From Microbacterium sp. EST19A (GTDB lineage: Bacteria; Actinomycetota; Actinomycetes; Actinomycetales; Microbacteriaceae), in the NCBI RefSeq assembly GCF_019969685.1, contig NZ_JAHXYZ010000003.1, positions 186,001-250,000 on the forward strand: a stretch of 64,000 bases of DNA. The letters are read 5' to 3'. The notes below the pieces were generated by a model, which worked only from the letters and a program-made list of their open reading frames with translations, was not told the origin of the DNA and searched no databases. Positions 35,920-45,564 of the stretch are shown here, one piece after another. The translations under genes and the position numbers were made by a program. Every line of letters starts with the position of its first letter. Within the stretch, counting starts at the first letter, position 1.

Positions 35920-36573
35920 ATGCGGCGCGGGACTTTCCGAGACGACACGGTGGACTATGCGGCCGTGGGTGCGACCCACGCGCCCGATCTGATGCAGTAT
36001 CCGCCGGAACGCAGCTTTCCGGCCGAGGACTCCTGGCGGATCGGCAGCGGGGCCGAGCGTTTCCAGACGGCCGGTGAGGCATTGCTCTCCTGGACCGCGC
36101 AGCGTGCGGCCGGCCTCTCGGTCGACGACCTCCGTCCCGCACCCGGGCCCGCCTACGCCGGCGTGAGCTTCGACGCCGAAGGCAACCCGATCGCCCCCAG
36201 CAAGCGCGATGTCGAGCCCCGGTACGACGCCGAGGGCACGCCCTTTGTCGGAGCAGGGATGACTCTGCACCTGAAGGGGCGCATCGGCGGCATGCGCGCC
36301 GACTCCGAACTCCGCGTGATCTCGGTCACGGAAGAGACCCGGCGCATCGGATTCGTCCTCGGCACCGTCGGCGGCTCGGTCGTCAGCGGAGAGGAATCGT
36401 TCGACGTCGAGTGGCGCGAGGACAACGACGAGGTGTGGTTCACCGTGCGTGCCTTCGACGCCCCGAATTCTCTGCTCTATCGCACTGTTCCGGCGTTGGT
36501 GAAGCGACGCCGACGCGAGCTGTTCGCCCGCTACCTCCGCGCGATCTCCCCGCTCTACGCGACGCCCGTCTGA
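35920..36573 (+). CDS. DUF1990 family protein (second copy)
   Basis: 217 residues. The N-terminal 75 residues (TVDYAAVGATHAPDLMQYPP ... GSGAERFQTAGEALLSWTAQ) are typical of DUF1990. The C-terminal half has GFVLGTVGGSVVSGEESFDVEW, like the YGEESF segment of the first copy. There is no signal peptide. The internal ATG at 35920 was chosen because a -10 element lies seven bases upstream; the longer frame crosses the intergenic element. Function unknown; the pair may be paralogues or interacting partners. Confidence 0.8.
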   Translation: MRRGTFRDDTVDYAAVGATHAPDLMQYPPERSFPAEDSWRIGSGAERFQTAGEALLSWTAQRAAGLSVDDLRPAPGPAYAGVSFDAEGNPIAPSKRDVEPRYDAEGTPFVGAGMTLHLKGRIGGMRADSELRVISVTEETRRIGFVLGTVGGSVVSGEESFDVEWREDNDEVWFTVRAFDAPNSLLYRTVPALVKRRRRELFARYLRAISPLYATPV

Positions 36574-36589
36574 TGCCGAGACACCACTG

Positions 36590-37825
36590 ATGGCGGGGCC
36601 TCTCCCGCTCGGCGATCCCGCGCCCTCCGACGGCAGACTGCCCGACGATCTCCCGATCGACTCGGCCGTGCCGTTCTCCGCCTACCTGCACGTGCCGTTC
36701 TGCCGCGTCCGCTGCGGATACTGCGACTTCAACACCTATACGTCGAGCGAACTCCGCGGCGCGAAGCAGGAGGACTACGCCTCCACGCTGATCGGCGAGA
36801 TCGAGATCGCCCGCCGAGTGCTCGGCGAGGCCGGCGCGCTGCGTCCGATGGACACGGTCTTCTTCGGCGGAGGAACGCCGACCCTCCTTCCGGCGGGCGA
36901 TCTGGCCCGGATGCTGGACGCCGCGGCATCCGCCTTCGGGTTGGTCGACGGCGCCGAGGTGACCGTCGAGGCCAATCCCGACACGGTGACACCCGCGGTC
37001 GCACGCACCCTGGCGGCATCCGGCGTCACGCGGCTCTCCATCGGGATGCAGTCCGCGGTGCCGCACGTGCTCGCCACGCTCGACCGCACGCACGACCCGG
37101 AGAATGTGCGCACGGCCGTCGCCGCGGCGAAAGACGCGGGACTCGCGGTGAGCGTCGACCTCATCTACGGTGCGCCCGGGGAGTCTCTCGCGGACTGGGA
37201 GTCTTCGCTCGATGCCGCGCTCGCCCTCGAGTCCGACCACATCTCGGCGTATGCGCTGATCATCGAGGACGGCACGAAGCTCGCCCGCCAGATCCGGCGC
37301 GGCGAGGTCCCGACGCCGGACGACGACCTGCAGGCCGACATGTACGAGCTCGCCGATGCACGGCTCGCCGCTGCCGGCTTCGAGTGGTACGAGGTGAGCA
37401 ACTGGTCTCGGGCGGCCGCGGGGCAGACCGCAGAGGACAACAGGTCGCGCCACAACCTCGCCTACTGGCGCGGGAACGACTGGTGGGGCTTCGGGCCCGG
37501 AGCGCACAGCCACGTCGCTGGCCTCCGCTGGTGGAACGTCAAGCACCCGGCCGCCTACGCGCAGCGGCTCGCGGCATCCGAGTCCCCGGCCGCCGGGACG
37601 GAGCGACCGGACGAGGAGTCCCGATTGCTCGAGCGCATCCTGCTGCTCAGTCGCATCCGCGAGGGCATCTCGCTCGAGGAGGTGCCTCCAGCGAATCGCC
37701 CCAGGGTCGCCGGGCTCATCGCCGACGGGCTGGTCGATCCGATCGCGGCAGTCAAGGGGCGCATCCAGCTGACACTGCGCGGACGGCTCCTGGCCGACGC
37801 GGTGGTGCGGGAACTCACCGACTGA
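36590..37825 (+). CDS. hemW: Radical SAM heme chaperone HemW
   Basis: 411 residues. The radical SAM cluster motif C38-x3-C42-x2-C45 (PFCRVRCGYCDF) is followed by FFGGGTPTLL and the HemW-type C-terminal HemN domain. It was formerly called oxygen-independent coproporphyrinogen oxidase; HemW proteins carry heme and the extra phenylalanine-rich CDF signature fits. Actinobacteria use another oxidase for heme synthesis, so the chaperone role is more likely. It sits between lepA and hrcA as in many genomes. Confidence 0.93.
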   Translation: MAGPLPLGDPAPSDGRLPDDLPIDSAVPFSAYLHVPFCRVRCGYCDFNTYTSSELRGAKQEDYASTLIGEIEIARRVLGEAGALRPMDTVFFGGGTPTLLPAGDLARMLDAAASAFGLVDGAEVTVEANPDTVTPAVARTLAASGVTRLSIGMQSAVPHVLATLDRTHDPENVRTAVAAAKDAGLAVSVDLIYGAPGESLADWESSLDAALALESDHISAYALIIEDGTKLARQIRRGEVPTPDDDLQADMYELADARLAAAGFEWYEVSNWSRAAAGQTAEDNRSRHNLAYWRGNDWWGFGPGAHSHVAGLRWWNVKHPAAYAQRLAASESPAAGTERPDEESRLLERILLLSRIREGISLEEVPPANRPRVAGLIADGLVDPIAAVKGRIQLTLRGRLLADAVVRELTD

Positions 37826-37842
37826 CGCAGCCGGGCCGCCGC

Positions 37843-39261
37843 TCAGCCGGGGAGCAGATCCAGCCCGGCGGTGCGCCGCTGCGGGACGGTCTCGCTCGTC
37901 GTGTCGAACAGGCGCGTGCGCCGCTCGGTTCCGTACGCGGGCCATCCGGGATCGCCGGTCGTGACGAACGCGATCCAGGCTGCGTGCATCTCCGCGGCGA
38001 GCGCGTGCGGAGCCTCGGTGCCGGCCAGGCGCTGCGTCTCGGGGTCGTCGAGGCTGTCGAAGACGAACCCCAGCTCGAGGGCGTGCGCCGCGCGGAGATC
38101 GCGCACCGGGCTCGCCCACGCGAACTCGTACACGTACGTCGGGGCGGTCCGCGCCCGGGCGACGCGGGTCAGCGGAGCCCGCAGCAGGACGTCGGTCGCG
38201 AGCTGCCCGAACACCTCGCCGGTCGACGCGGTGGGGAACTCCGCGCGGTAAGACCGGACCGCCGCCCGGGGGATCCGCAGCGCGAGCCGGGCGGCGAGCA
38301 GCTTCATCTCGCTGATGGCGTCGAGGGCGGCGGGTGGGAACCAGAGTCGATACTCGTCGGTGTTGCTGCCGATCAGCAACGGCGTGTCGATCTCGGGCAG
38401 CACCTCGTGCGGGGACCGCGGCAGGCTCTCCGCATCGATCGCGAACTGGAACCCGGGCGCGCCGCCGAGCGGCGAGGATCCCGCCGCATGCTGTCGTCGG
38501 GCCTCGAGCAGGGCGTCGGGGGATACCGCCGCGAAAGAATCGCGGTCGGGTCGGACGTCGAGCCGCTTCGCGAGCTGCACCGAGATGCGGCCGGCCTTCC
38601 GGGCCGGCTGCGCGTGGAGCGGTCCGGACTCGATGATGGCGCGGGCGATGAGTGGGCGGGACCAGTCCTGTGCCAGGAGCCCGGCGACGATCGCGCCGCC
38701 CGCCGATTCGCCCATCACCGTGATCTGACCCGGGTCGCCGCCGAAGGCCGCGATCTCGCGATGGACCCAGGCGAGAGCGGCAGCAGCATCCTGCAGTCCG
38801 AGATTGCGTGGTGCGCCGTCGAGCACCGAGAACCCCTCCGACCCCAGGCGGTAGTTGATGGAGACGAAGACGATGCCGGCGCGCGCGAAGGCCGTGCCGT
38901 CATACAAGGGGAGAGCCGCCGTCCCGCGTTCGAGTGCTCCGCCGTGGATCCACAGCAACACGGGAGACCCGACGGCATCTTCGGGCGTCCAGATGTTGGC
39001 GGTGAGGATGTCGTCGCCGTCTATGCGGACGGAGCCGAGCAGTTCGCCGATCGCCCCGGGGTATGGCAGCTGCGGCGCCGTCGGACCGAACGCGGTCGCC
39101 TCGCGCACGCCGTCCCATGCGGTCACGGGCTGCGGGGCGCGGAAGCGGTTCTCGCTGAAGGGAGCTGACGCGTAGGGGAGTCCGAGGAATCGACGGATGC
39201 CGTCTTCGAGCGTTCCGCGGACGGAGCCGGTGGAGAGGGTCGCGATCGGCTGCGTCGTCAT
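37843..39261 (-). CDS. Type-B carboxylesterase/lipase family protein
   Basis: 472 residues of the acetylcholinesterase-like fold. Nucleophile S186 in GESAGG, an oxyanion motif WIHGGAL (about 104-110), and early RFLGLPYA typical of the family. No signal peptide, so intracellular. Two ATGs are available; the one at 39270 overlaps a TAGGAT -10, while ATG 39261 lies seven bases after it and is preferred. The substrate is an ester of unknown type. Divergent from hrcA. Confidence 0.92.
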   Translation of the reverse strand: MTTQPIATLSTGSVRGTLEDGIRRFLGLPYASAPFSENRFRAPQPVTAWDGVREATAFGPTAPQLPYPGAIGELLGSVRIDGDDILTANIWTPEDAVGSPVLLWIHGGALERGTAALPLYDGTAFARAGIVFVSINYRLGSEGFSVLDGAPRNLGLQDAAAALAWVHREIAAFGGDPGQITVMGESAGGAIVAGLLAQDWSRPLIARAIIESGPLHAQPARKAGRISVQLAKRLDVRPDRDSFAAVSPDALLEARRQHAAGSSPLGGAPGFQFAIDAESLPRSPHEVLPEIDTPLLIGSNTDEYRLWFPPAALDAISEMKLLAARLALRIPRAAVRSYRAEFPTASTGEVFGQLATDVLLRAPLTRVARARTAPTYVYEFAWASPVRDLRAAHALELGFVFDSLDDPETQRLAGTEAPHALAAEMHAAWIAFVTTGDPGWPAYGTERRTRLFDTTSETVPQRRTAGLDLLPG

Positions 39262-39268
39262 GAGCGCC

Positions 39269-39274
39269 ATCCTA
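39269..39274 (-). promoter_or_regulatory. Leaderless -10 element (TAGGAT) for the carboxylesterase
   Basis: On the minus strand, TAGGAT is followed by seven bases and the ATG at 39261. Confidence 0.5.
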
Positions 39275-39311
39275 GAGGGGGCGTCTTCGGGGTTTACCCG
39301 GCTGCGCGGGG

Positions 39312-39343
39312 TAGGATTGGCACTCGGAACATCAGAGTGCCAG
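39312..39343 (+). promoter_or_regulatory. hrcA promoter with CIRCE-type operator
   Basis: TTGGCACTC (39317-39325), a nine-base spacer and GAGTGCCAG (39335-39343) match CIRCE (TTAGCACTC-N9-GAGTGCTAA) with a fully complementary arm core. The -10 TAGGAT (39312-39317) runs directly into it, so bound HrcA would cover the transcription start. Confidence 0.9.
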
Positions 39344-39376
39344 CGAGTGTCCGAGTGTCAGCGGAAGGGGAAGGCG

Positions 39377-40408
39377 ATGGTCTCAGAGCGAGGACTCCAG
39401 GTTCTCCGCGCGATCGTGCAGGACTACGTCGAGACCCATGAGCCGGTCGGCAGCCGCTCGATCGTCGACCGCTACTCCTTCGGCGTCTCCGCCGCGACCA
39501 TCCGCAACGACATGGCGCTGCTCGAGGACGAGGAGCTGATCACGGCTCCGCACACCTCGTCCGGGCGCGTCCCGACCGATAAGGGCTACCGCGTCTTCGT
39601 CGATCACCTCGCGCAGCTGCGGCCGCTCAGCGTCGCCCAGCGCACGGCCATCGAGTCGTTCCTGACGGCGCCCACCGACCTCGACGATCTGATGGTCCGC
39701 ACCGTCCGCGTGCTCACGCAGCTGACGGGACAGGTCGCGCTCGCCCAGTACCCGTCATTCGCCCGTGCGCACATCACCCACCTCGAGCTCGTGGCCCTCG
39801 CCCCGAATCGCGTGCTGATCGTGCTCGTCACCGACGCGGGCGGCGTGTCGCAGCGACTGACGCCGCTGCCGGTCGACGTGGATGAAGCCGACACCGCCCT
39901 GCTCCGCGCACGGCTGTCGGCGCTCATCACCGGGCAGGCGGTGAGCGACGCCGCAGAGCGTCTCCAGAACCTGGTCGCCGGCGATGAGCAGCCGAGGGAC
40001 GCGGCGCTGCGGACGATCGCCGCGGTCGTGATCGAAGAGCTCGGGGAGTTCCGTCAGGAGCGCCTCGTGATGGCGGGGGCTGCGACGCTCGCCCGTCGCG
40101 AGCAGGACTTCCGCGGCAGCATCCACCCGATCCTCGAGGCGATCGAGGAGCAGATGACCCTGCTGCGGCTGATGGGTGAGATGGTGACCGACGAACACGG
40201 CCTCGGCGCGAGCATCGGCACCGAGAACGAGCCGTTCGGCCTCGGCGAGGCATCGATCGTCGCCAGCAACTACGCCGCTCCCAGCGGCACGGCGAGAGTC
40301 GGCGTGATGGGGCCGACGCGCATGGACTATCCGAGCAATCTCGCGGCAGCGCGGGCAGTCGCCCGCTACCTGTCGCGGATGCTCGACGAGGACGAGGCCG
40401 GTCGCTGA
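39377..40408 (+). CDS. hrcA: Heat-inducible transcription repressor HrcA
   Basis: 343 residues. N-terminal winged helix (about 1-75; [35 protein letters not shown]), the conserved [16 protein letters not shown], then the GAF-like and inserted domains. The ATG follows an AAGGGGAAGG ribosome site; the longer upstream frame runs through the operator and is not coding. HrcA binds CIRCE and represses heat-shock genes; the operator just upstream implies autoregulation of the hrcA-dnaJ transcript. Confidence 0.97.
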   Translation: MVSERGLQVLRAIVQDYVETHEPVGSRSIVDRYSFGVSAATIRNDMALLEDEELITAPHTSSGRVPTDKGYRVFVDHLAQLRPLSVAQRTAIESFLTAPTDLDDLMVRTVRVLTQLTGQVALAQYPSFARAHITHLELVALAPNRVLIVLVTDAGGVSQRLTPLPVDVDEADTALLRARLSALITGQAVSDAAERLQNLVAGDEQPRDAALRTIAAVVIEELGEFRQERLVMAGAATLARREQDFRGSIHPILEAIEEQMTLLRLMGEMVTDEHGLGASIGTENEPFGLGEASIVASNYAAPSGTARVGVMGPTRMDYPSNLAAARAVARYLSRMLDEDEAGR

Positions 40409-40445
40409 GGCGACGGTCACGAGAGACACACGCAGAAAGGCGATT

Positions 40446-41561
40446 GTGGCGGACCACTATGAGGTTCTCGGGGTGTCCCGAGACGCTTCCACCGATGAGA
40501 TCAAGAAGGCGTATCGCCGCCTGGCGCGGCAGCTGCACCCGGACGTGAACCCGGGCGACGACGCCGCAGAGAAGTTCAAGCTCGTCACGCATGCGTACGA
40601 CGTGCTCAGCGACGACGACTCCCGACGCCGCTACGACATGGGCGGGGGTGACGGGGCCGCCGGCAACTTCCAGGGCTTCGGCGGCTTCGGCGACATCTTC
40701 GAGACGTTCTTCGGCGCCGCACAGGGCGGCGGCCGCGGCGGTCGCCCGAGATCCCGACGAGAGCGTGGCCAGGACGCACTCGTCCGTGTGACCCTCGACC
40801 TCGGCGACGTCGTCTTCGGTGCGCATCGCGACATCGAGGTCGACACAGCGATCCTGTGCGAGACCTGCCAGGGCTCGTGCTGCCAGGAGGGCACCTCGCC
40901 CGTCACCTGCGACATTTGCGGCGGGTCGGGTCACGTGCAGCGCCAGGTGCGCAGCCTGCTCGGCAACGTCGTCACGTCGCAGCCGTGCGGCACCTGCGAG
41001 GGCTACGGCACCACGATCCCGTTCCCGTGCGGAACGTGCGGCGGCCAGGGTCGCGTGCGCTCGCGCCGCACGGTGTCGCTCGACATCCCGGCGGGCGTGG
41101 AGACCGGACTGCGGCTGCAGCTTCCGGGTTCCGGCGAGGTCGGCAAGGCGGGTGGCCCCAACGGCGATCTGTACGTCGAGGTGACCGTGAACGCGCACCA
41201 GGCCTTCAGCCGTGAGGGCGACGACCTGCTCGCCACCCTCGAGGTCTCGATGACCGACGCGATCCTCGGTACGGAGACGGCGATCCAGGGTCTCGACGGC
41301 GAGGTCGATCTGGAGATCCGCCCCGGCGTGCAGTCGGGCGATGTGCTGACGATCAAGGGCCGCGGCATCACGCCGCTGCGCGGTTCGCAGCGCGGTGACC
41401 TGCGGGTCGGCGTGCAGGTCGTGACGCCCACCAAGCTCGATTCCGCGCAGCGTGCGCTGATCGAAGACTTCGCGAAGAAGGCGAAGGCCCCGGGCCCGCA
41501 GCTCGCGCAGTTCCAGCAGGGACTCTTCTCCAAGCTCCGCGACCGCTTCCGCGCGCACTGA
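40446..41561 (+). CDS. dnaJ: Molecular chaperone DnaJ (DnaJ2 type)
   Basis: 371 residues. J domain (1-70) with LHPD, a Gly/Phe-rich linker, the zinc region (about 135-205) and the C-terminal substrate domains. The four zinc motifs are [24 protein letters not shown] and CGTCGGQG; the first has Cys in place of its last Gly, a variant I believe is usual in Micrococcales. It starts at GTG with AGAAAGG upstream. DnaJ works with DnaK; the gene order hrcA-dnaJ is the class I heat-shock arrangement. Confidence 0.96.
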   Translation: MADHYEVLGVSRDASTDEIKKAYRRLARQLHPDVNPGDDAAEKFKLVTHAYDVLSDDDSRRRYDMGGGDGAAGNFQGFGGFGDIFETFFGAAQGGGRGGRPRSRRERGQDALVRVTLDLGDVVFGAHRDIEVDTAILCETCQGSCCQEGTSPVTCDICGGSGHVQRQVRSLLGNVVTSQPCGTCEGYGTTIPFPCGTCGGQGRVRSRRTVSLDIPAGVETGLRLQLPGSGEVGKAGGPNGDLYVEVTVNAHQAFSREGDDLLATLEVSMTDAILGTETAIQGLDGEVDLEIRPGVQSGDVLTIKGRGITPLRGSQRGDLRVGVQVVTPTKLDSAQRALIEDFAKKAKAPGPQLAQFQQGLFSKLRDRFRAH

Positions 41562-41563
41562 TC

Positions 41564-42292
41564 GTGGCGCTGCACTTCCTCGTCGAGTCGTCGACGGATG
41601 CCGGTGTCGGAGACGTCGTGACGCTGACCGGCGCCGAGGCGAAGCATGCCGCCGTCGTGCGTCGTCTCCGTGTCGGCGAGGCCGTCACGGTCGGCGACGG
41701 CGCGGGGGTGTGGCTCTCCGGGGTCGCCGAAGCGGTGTCGCCCACGCTCGTCGACGTGCGCATCGAGGAGCGCATCGAGCATCCGGCCCCGGCACCGCGC
41801 ATCGTCCTCGTGCAGGCGTTGGCGAAGGGCGACCGTGACGAGCTCGCCGTGCAGGCCGCGTGCGAACTCGGCGTCGACGAGATCGTCCCGTGGCAGGCGA
41901 GCCGCAGTGTGTCGCGCTGGGAGGGGCCGAAAGCCGTGAAGGGCCGCGAGCGCTGGGCGACCATCGTGCGGGAGGCCGCCAAGCAGGCGCACCGCGCGTG
42001 GGTCCCCGATGTCGCGACCCCGGTGTCGACGACGCAGCTCGCGGCACGGGCGAGTGCCGAGAGAGTGCTGCTGCTCGACCCCACGGCATCCGTCCGCCTG
42101 TCGGAGATCGAGTCCGACGGGCGCGACCTCGTGCTGGTGGTCGGCCCGGAGGGCGGGATCTCCGACGAAGAGCTCAGCCGCCTGACGGATGCCGGAGCGG
42201 AACGCGTGCTCCTCGGTGACACGGTGCTGCGCACCTCGACCGCCGGTCCGGCGGCGATCGCCGTGCTGTCGGTCGCGCTCGGACGCTGGTGA
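41564..42292 (+). CDS. rsmE: 16S rRNA (uracil-1498-N3)-methyltransferase RsmE
   Basis: 242 residues: N-terminal PUA-like domain and C-terminal SPOUT methyltransferase with the knot motifs VVGPEGGISDEEL (about 187-199) and LGDTVLRTSTAGPAAI (about 213-228). It begins two bases after the dnaJ stop at a GTG and is translated from the same message. It modifies U1498 of 16S rRNA in assembled subunits. Confidence 0.95.
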   Translation: MALHFLVESSTDAGVGDVVTLTGAEAKHAAVVRRLRVGEAVTVGDGAGVWLSGVAEAVSPTLVDVRIEERIEHPAPAPRIVLVQALAKGDRDELAVQAACELGVDEIVPWQASRSVSRWEGPKAVKGRERWATIVREAAKQAHRAWVPDVATPVSTTQLAARASAERVLLLDPTASVRLSEIESDGRDLVLVVGPEGGISDEELSRLTDAGAERVLLGDTVLRTSTAGPAAIAVLSVALGRW

Positions 42293-42328
42293 GTCCGCGA
42301 CCCACCGGCCCCGTGACGCGCCGGTCAG

Positions 42329-42334
42329 TAGACT
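42329..42334 (+). promoter_or_regulatory. Leaderless -10 element (TAGACT) for the HIT gene
   Basis: TAGACT, seven bases (TGACCCC), then ATG at 42342, inside the otherwise compact cluster. Confidence 0.55.
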
Positions 42335-42341
42335 TGACCCC

Positions 42342-42692
42342 ATGACGGAACCCTCGATCTTCACGCGCATTCTGAACGGGGAGATCCCTGCAGAGATCCT
42401 CGGCAAGACGGATCGGGTCTTCGCCTTGCGCGACATCGCGCCTCAGGCGCCGGTGCATCTGCTCGTCGTACCGAAGACGGCGGACTACCGCGATGTCGCC
42501 GAGCTCGCCGCCGGCGACCCGTCGTTGCTCGCCGAGATGGTGGCGTTCGCCAAGGAGCTCGCCGCCCAGCACACGGATGACGGAGACTTCCGTCTCGTGT
42601 TCAACTCCGGCGCCAACGCCGGACAGACGGTGTTCCACGTCCACGCTCATGTGCTGGGCGGCGGACTGACGGAGAAGAGTGTCGGTGCCTGA
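42342..42692 (+). CDS. HIT domain (histidine triad) nucleotide-binding protein
   Basis: 116 residues, HinT type. The triad HVHAH places the catalytic histidines at 99, 101 and 103, and the N-terminal SIFTRILNGEIPAEIL is characteristic. HinT proteins hydrolyse AMP-lysine-type phosphoramidates. Position between rsmE and phoH is conserved in actinobacteria. Its end overlaps the phoH start by eight bases. Confidence 0.95.
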   Translation: MTEPSIFTRILNGEIPAEILGKTDRVFALRDIAPQAPVHLLVVPKTADYRDVAELAAGDPSLLAEMVAFAKELAAQHTDDGDFRLVFNSGANAGQTVFHVHAHVLGGGLTEKSVGA

Positions 42693-43797
42693 CAACCACG
42701 AACCACAGGAGCGGAGTCTCGGCGGCCAGCCGCCGGAGTCGGTCGAGAAGATCTACGCCGACGGCGTCGCGATGGTGCAGCTGCTCGGCCCGCAGGATCG
42801 CCTCCTGCGCATGCTCGAGAAGGAGCACCGCGACGTGCAGGTGCTCGTGCGCGGCAACGAGATCACGCTCAGCGGCAGCCGTGAGGCGGTCGCCGGCGCG
42901 AAGGCCCTCGTCGACGAGCTGATGGCCATGACGAAGGCCGGTCACGACCTCGCACCGAGCGACGTGTCGAACTCCGCGCGCATGCTGCGCCAAGAGGGCG
43001 GTCCGCGTCCGAGCGAGGTGCTCGGGGAGGCCATCCTCTCCACGCGCGGCAAGGTCATCCGTCCGAAGACGCTCGGTCAGAAGGAGTACGTCGACGCGAT
43101 CGAGGAGAACACGATCGTGTTCGGGATCGGTCCCGCCGGAACGGGCAAGACCTACCTCGCGATGGCGAAGGCCGTGCAAGCGCTGCAGCGCAAAGAGGTC
43201 ACCCGCATCATCCTCACGCGTCCGGCCGTCGAGGCGGGGGAGCGGCTGGGGTTCCTCCCCGGCACGCTCACCGACAAGATCGACCCCTACCTGCGACCGC
43301 TCTACGACGCCCTCAACGAGATGATGGACCCCGAGATCGTGCCTCGGCTGATGGCCACCGGCACGATCGAGGTCGCACCGCTCGCCTACATGCGCGGCCG
43401 CACCCTGAACGACTCGTTCGTCGTGCTCGACGAGGCGCAGAACACGACGCCCGAGCAGATGAAGATGTTCCTGACGCGTCTCGGCTTCGGCACGCGGATG
43501 GTCGTCACCGGTGATATCACGCAGGTCGATCTGCCGCAGGGTGCGTCGGGCCTCCGTCTGGTCACGCGGGTGCTCGACGGCATCGAGGACATCCACTTCT
43601 CGCGGCTCACGAGCGCCGACGTCGTGCGTCACTCGCTGGTCGGCCGCATCGTCGACGCGTACAGCGAGTACGACGAGAAGCGCACGGCCCAGCGGTTCGA
43701 GCGCGAGCAGGCGGCGGAGTTCGCGAATCGCGCGGACCGCCGCGGAGCACAGCGACCAGGACCCCGCGACCGGATGCCGAAACGAGGCCTCTCCTGA
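42685..43797 (+). CDS. phoH: PhoH family ATPase/RNA helicase-like protein
   Basis: 370 residues: an N-terminal KH-like region (about 30-90) and the PhoH ATPase with Walker A GPAGTGKT (about 149-156), Walker B VVLDEAQN and a late GDITQVDLP. GTG at 42679 and 42685 are both possible; the second stands seven bases after GGAGAAG and is preferred. PhoH next to ybeY is widely conserved and points to a role in RNA processing; PhoH proteins can also be phosphate-starvation inducible. Confidence 0.94.
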   Translation: MPDNHEPQERSLGGQPPESVEKIYADGVAMVQLLGPQDRLLRMLEKEHRDVQVLVRGNEITLSGSREAVAGAKALVDELMAMTKAGHDLAPSDVSNSARMLRQEGGPRPSEVLGEAILSTRGKVIRPKTLGQKEYVDAIEENTIVFGIGPAGTGKTYLAMAKAVQALQRKEVTRIILTRPAVEAGERLGFLPGTLTDKIDPYLRPLYDALNEMMDPEIVPRLMATGTIEVAPLAYMRGRTLNDSFVVLDEAQNTTPEQMKMFLTRLGFGTRMVVTGDITQVDLPQGASGLRLVTRVLDGIEDIHFSRLTSADVVRHSLVGRIVDAYSEYDEKRTAQRFEREQAAEFANRADRRGAQRPGPRDRMPKRGLS

Positions 43798-43813
43798 TGA
43801 AACGAGCACAGGC

Positions 43814-44272
43814 ATGATCGAGATCAACAACGAGTCGGCCATCGACATCGACGAGACCGTGCTGCAGCGGCTGACCGACTTCAACCTCGCCCAGCTCCAT
43901 GTCAGCCCCGACGCCGAGGTGGCGATCGTGCTGGTCGACGAAGGCGCAATGGAGGCGCTCCATGTGCAGTGGATGGATGAGCCCGGTCCGACCGACGTGC
44001 TCAGCTTCCCGATGGACGAACTGCGGCCCGGCACGGAGGACCGCCCGACGGCACCCGGACTGCTCGGCGACATCGTGCTCTGCCCGCAGGTCGCCGAGAC
44101 ACAAGCGCAGGCGGCCGGTCACACGCTGATGGACGAGCTCATCCTGCTCACCACGCACGGTCTGCTGCACCTCCTCGGATTCGATCACGCCGAGCCCGAT
44201 GAGGAGCGTGAGATGTTCGGTCTGCAGAAGGAGCTCATCCAGGGCTTCGCCGCAGCCGAACGCCGCCGATGA
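43814..44272 (+). CDS. ybeY: Endoribonuclease YbeY, rRNA maturation factor
   Basis: 152 residues with the zinc motif H115-x3-H119-x5-H125 (THGLLHLLGFDH) and the upstream TDVLSFPMDE. YbeY acts in 16S rRNA 3'-end maturation and ribosome quality control. It starts 16 bases after phoH and overlaps the next gene by four bases. Confidence 0.96.
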   Translation: MIEINNESAIDIDETVLQRLTDFNLAQLHVSPDAEVAIVLVDEGAMEALHVQWMDEPGPTDVLSFPMDELRPGTEDRPTAPGLLGDIVLCPQVAETQAQAAGHTLMDELILLTTHGLLHLLGFDHAEPDEEREMFGLQKELIQGFAAAERRR

Positions 44273-45564
44273 CAGCGGCTCTCCTGCTCATCGCCGCCGT
44301 GCTGCTGGTGGCGTTCGGTGGCCTGATGGCGGCGATCGATGCCGCCTACGGCGTCGCATCCCGCGCCAACCTCGCCGACATGGCGACCGAAGGACGGCGC
44401 GCGAAGGCCCTGGGCCGCATCGCCGCCGACCTCGACGCGCACGTCAACGCGGTCGCCTTCATCCGCGTGCTGGCCGAGGTCACGGCGGCTGTGCTCGTGA
44501 CGGTGGCATTCACGATCCTCATCGAGAACAACTGGTGGGCGATGCTCGCCGCGGCGCTGCTGATGACCGCGATCACGTTCGTGCTCGTCGGCGCGAGCCC
44601 GCGGTCGTTCGGACGTCAGCATGCGGAGGGCATGATCCGCGGCACGGCCTCGATCGTGCGCGGACTCCGCATCTTCCTCGGTCCGCTCGCACAGGCGCTC
44701 GTCGTGCTCGGCAACCGTGTCACTCCGGGCACGGGCCGCAGCTCGTTCACGAGTGAGGACCAGCTGCTCAGCATGGTCGACGAAGCCGCGTCCAACGACC
44801 TCATCGAAGAGGACGACCGCGATCTCATCCACTCGGTGTTCGACTTCACCGACCAGTTCGTCCGTGCGGTGATGGTGCCGCGCACCGAGATGGTCACGGT
44901 CGATGCGACAGCGACCACCGACGAGGCCATGTCCCTCTTCCTCCACCGCGGCGTCTCGCGCATGCCCGTGGTGGACGACGATGCCGACGACGTGGTGGGC
45001 GTGCTGTACCTCAAGGATCTCGTGCAGTTCGCCTACCGCGACGACAGCGCGTGGCGCGCGGCATCCATCCGCCCCATCGCCCGCCCGGCGACGTTCGTGC
45101 CCGAGTCGATGCGCGCCGAGACTCTGCTCCAGCAGATGAAGCGCGACGCCGTCCACGTGTGCCTGGTCATCGACGAGCACGGAGGCATCTCCGGGCTGGT
45201 CACACTGGAAGACCTCATCGAGGAGCTCGTCGGGGAGATCTCCGACGAGTACGATCAGGTGTCCGCCGAGTTCGTCGATCTCGGCGATGGCCGGTACCGC
45301 GTCAGCGCCCGACTCTCGCTCGAGGACGTCGGCGATCTCTTCGGTCTCGAACTCGAGGACGAGGACGTCGACTCCATCGGCGGTCTGCTCGGCAAGGCGC
45401 TGGGACAGGTGCCGCAGCCCGGCGCGACGGCGACGGTCGAGGGCCTCGCCCTCACCGGCGGCGCGTCCCGAGGTCGCGGTCGCGGAATCGCCACGGTCTT
45501 CGTGGAACGCACGGCAACGGAGCCCGACGCTTCGCAGGACGAGGGAGAACGACACGATGACTGA
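44269..45564 (+). CDS. Hemolysin C/CorC family membrane protein (CNNM + CBS)
   Basis: 431 residues: a CNNM/DUF21 membrane domain with about four helices (about 1-150), a CBS pair (about 170-310; VPRTEMVTVDATAT and CLVIDEHGGISGLVTLEDLIEELVG), and a C-terminal CorC/HlyC domain (about 320-410). Such proteins are linked to magnesium efflux. The CNNM first helix carries the small-residue pattern typical of the family. Translationally coupled to ybeY and overlapping era by eight bases. Confidence 0.93.
   Translation: MTAALLLIAAVLLVAFGGLMAAIDAAYGVASRANLADMATEGRRAKALGRIAADLDAHVNAVAFIRVLAEVTAAVLVTVAFTILIENNWWAMLAAALLMTAITFVLVGASPRSFGRQHAEGMIRGTASIVRGLRIFLGPLAQALVVLGNRVTPGTGRSSFTSEDQLLSMVDEAASNDLIEEDDRDLIHSVFDFTDQFVRAVMVPRTEMVTVDATATTDEAMSLFLHRGVSRMPVVDDDADDVVGVLYLKDLVQFAYRDDSAWRAASIRPIARPATFVPESMRAETLLQQMKRDAVHVCLVIDEHGGISGLVTLEDLIEELVGEISDEYDQVSAEFVDLGDGRYRVSARLSLEDVGDLFGLELEDEDVDSIGGLLGKALGQVPQPGATATVEGLALTGGASRGRGRGIATVFVERTATEPDASQDEGERHDD

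Noticed and set aside
40858-40881. First DnaJ zinc motif with Cys in place of the last Gly
   Set aside because: The other three motifs are intact and I believe this variant is usual in Micrococcales, so it is not treated as a defect.
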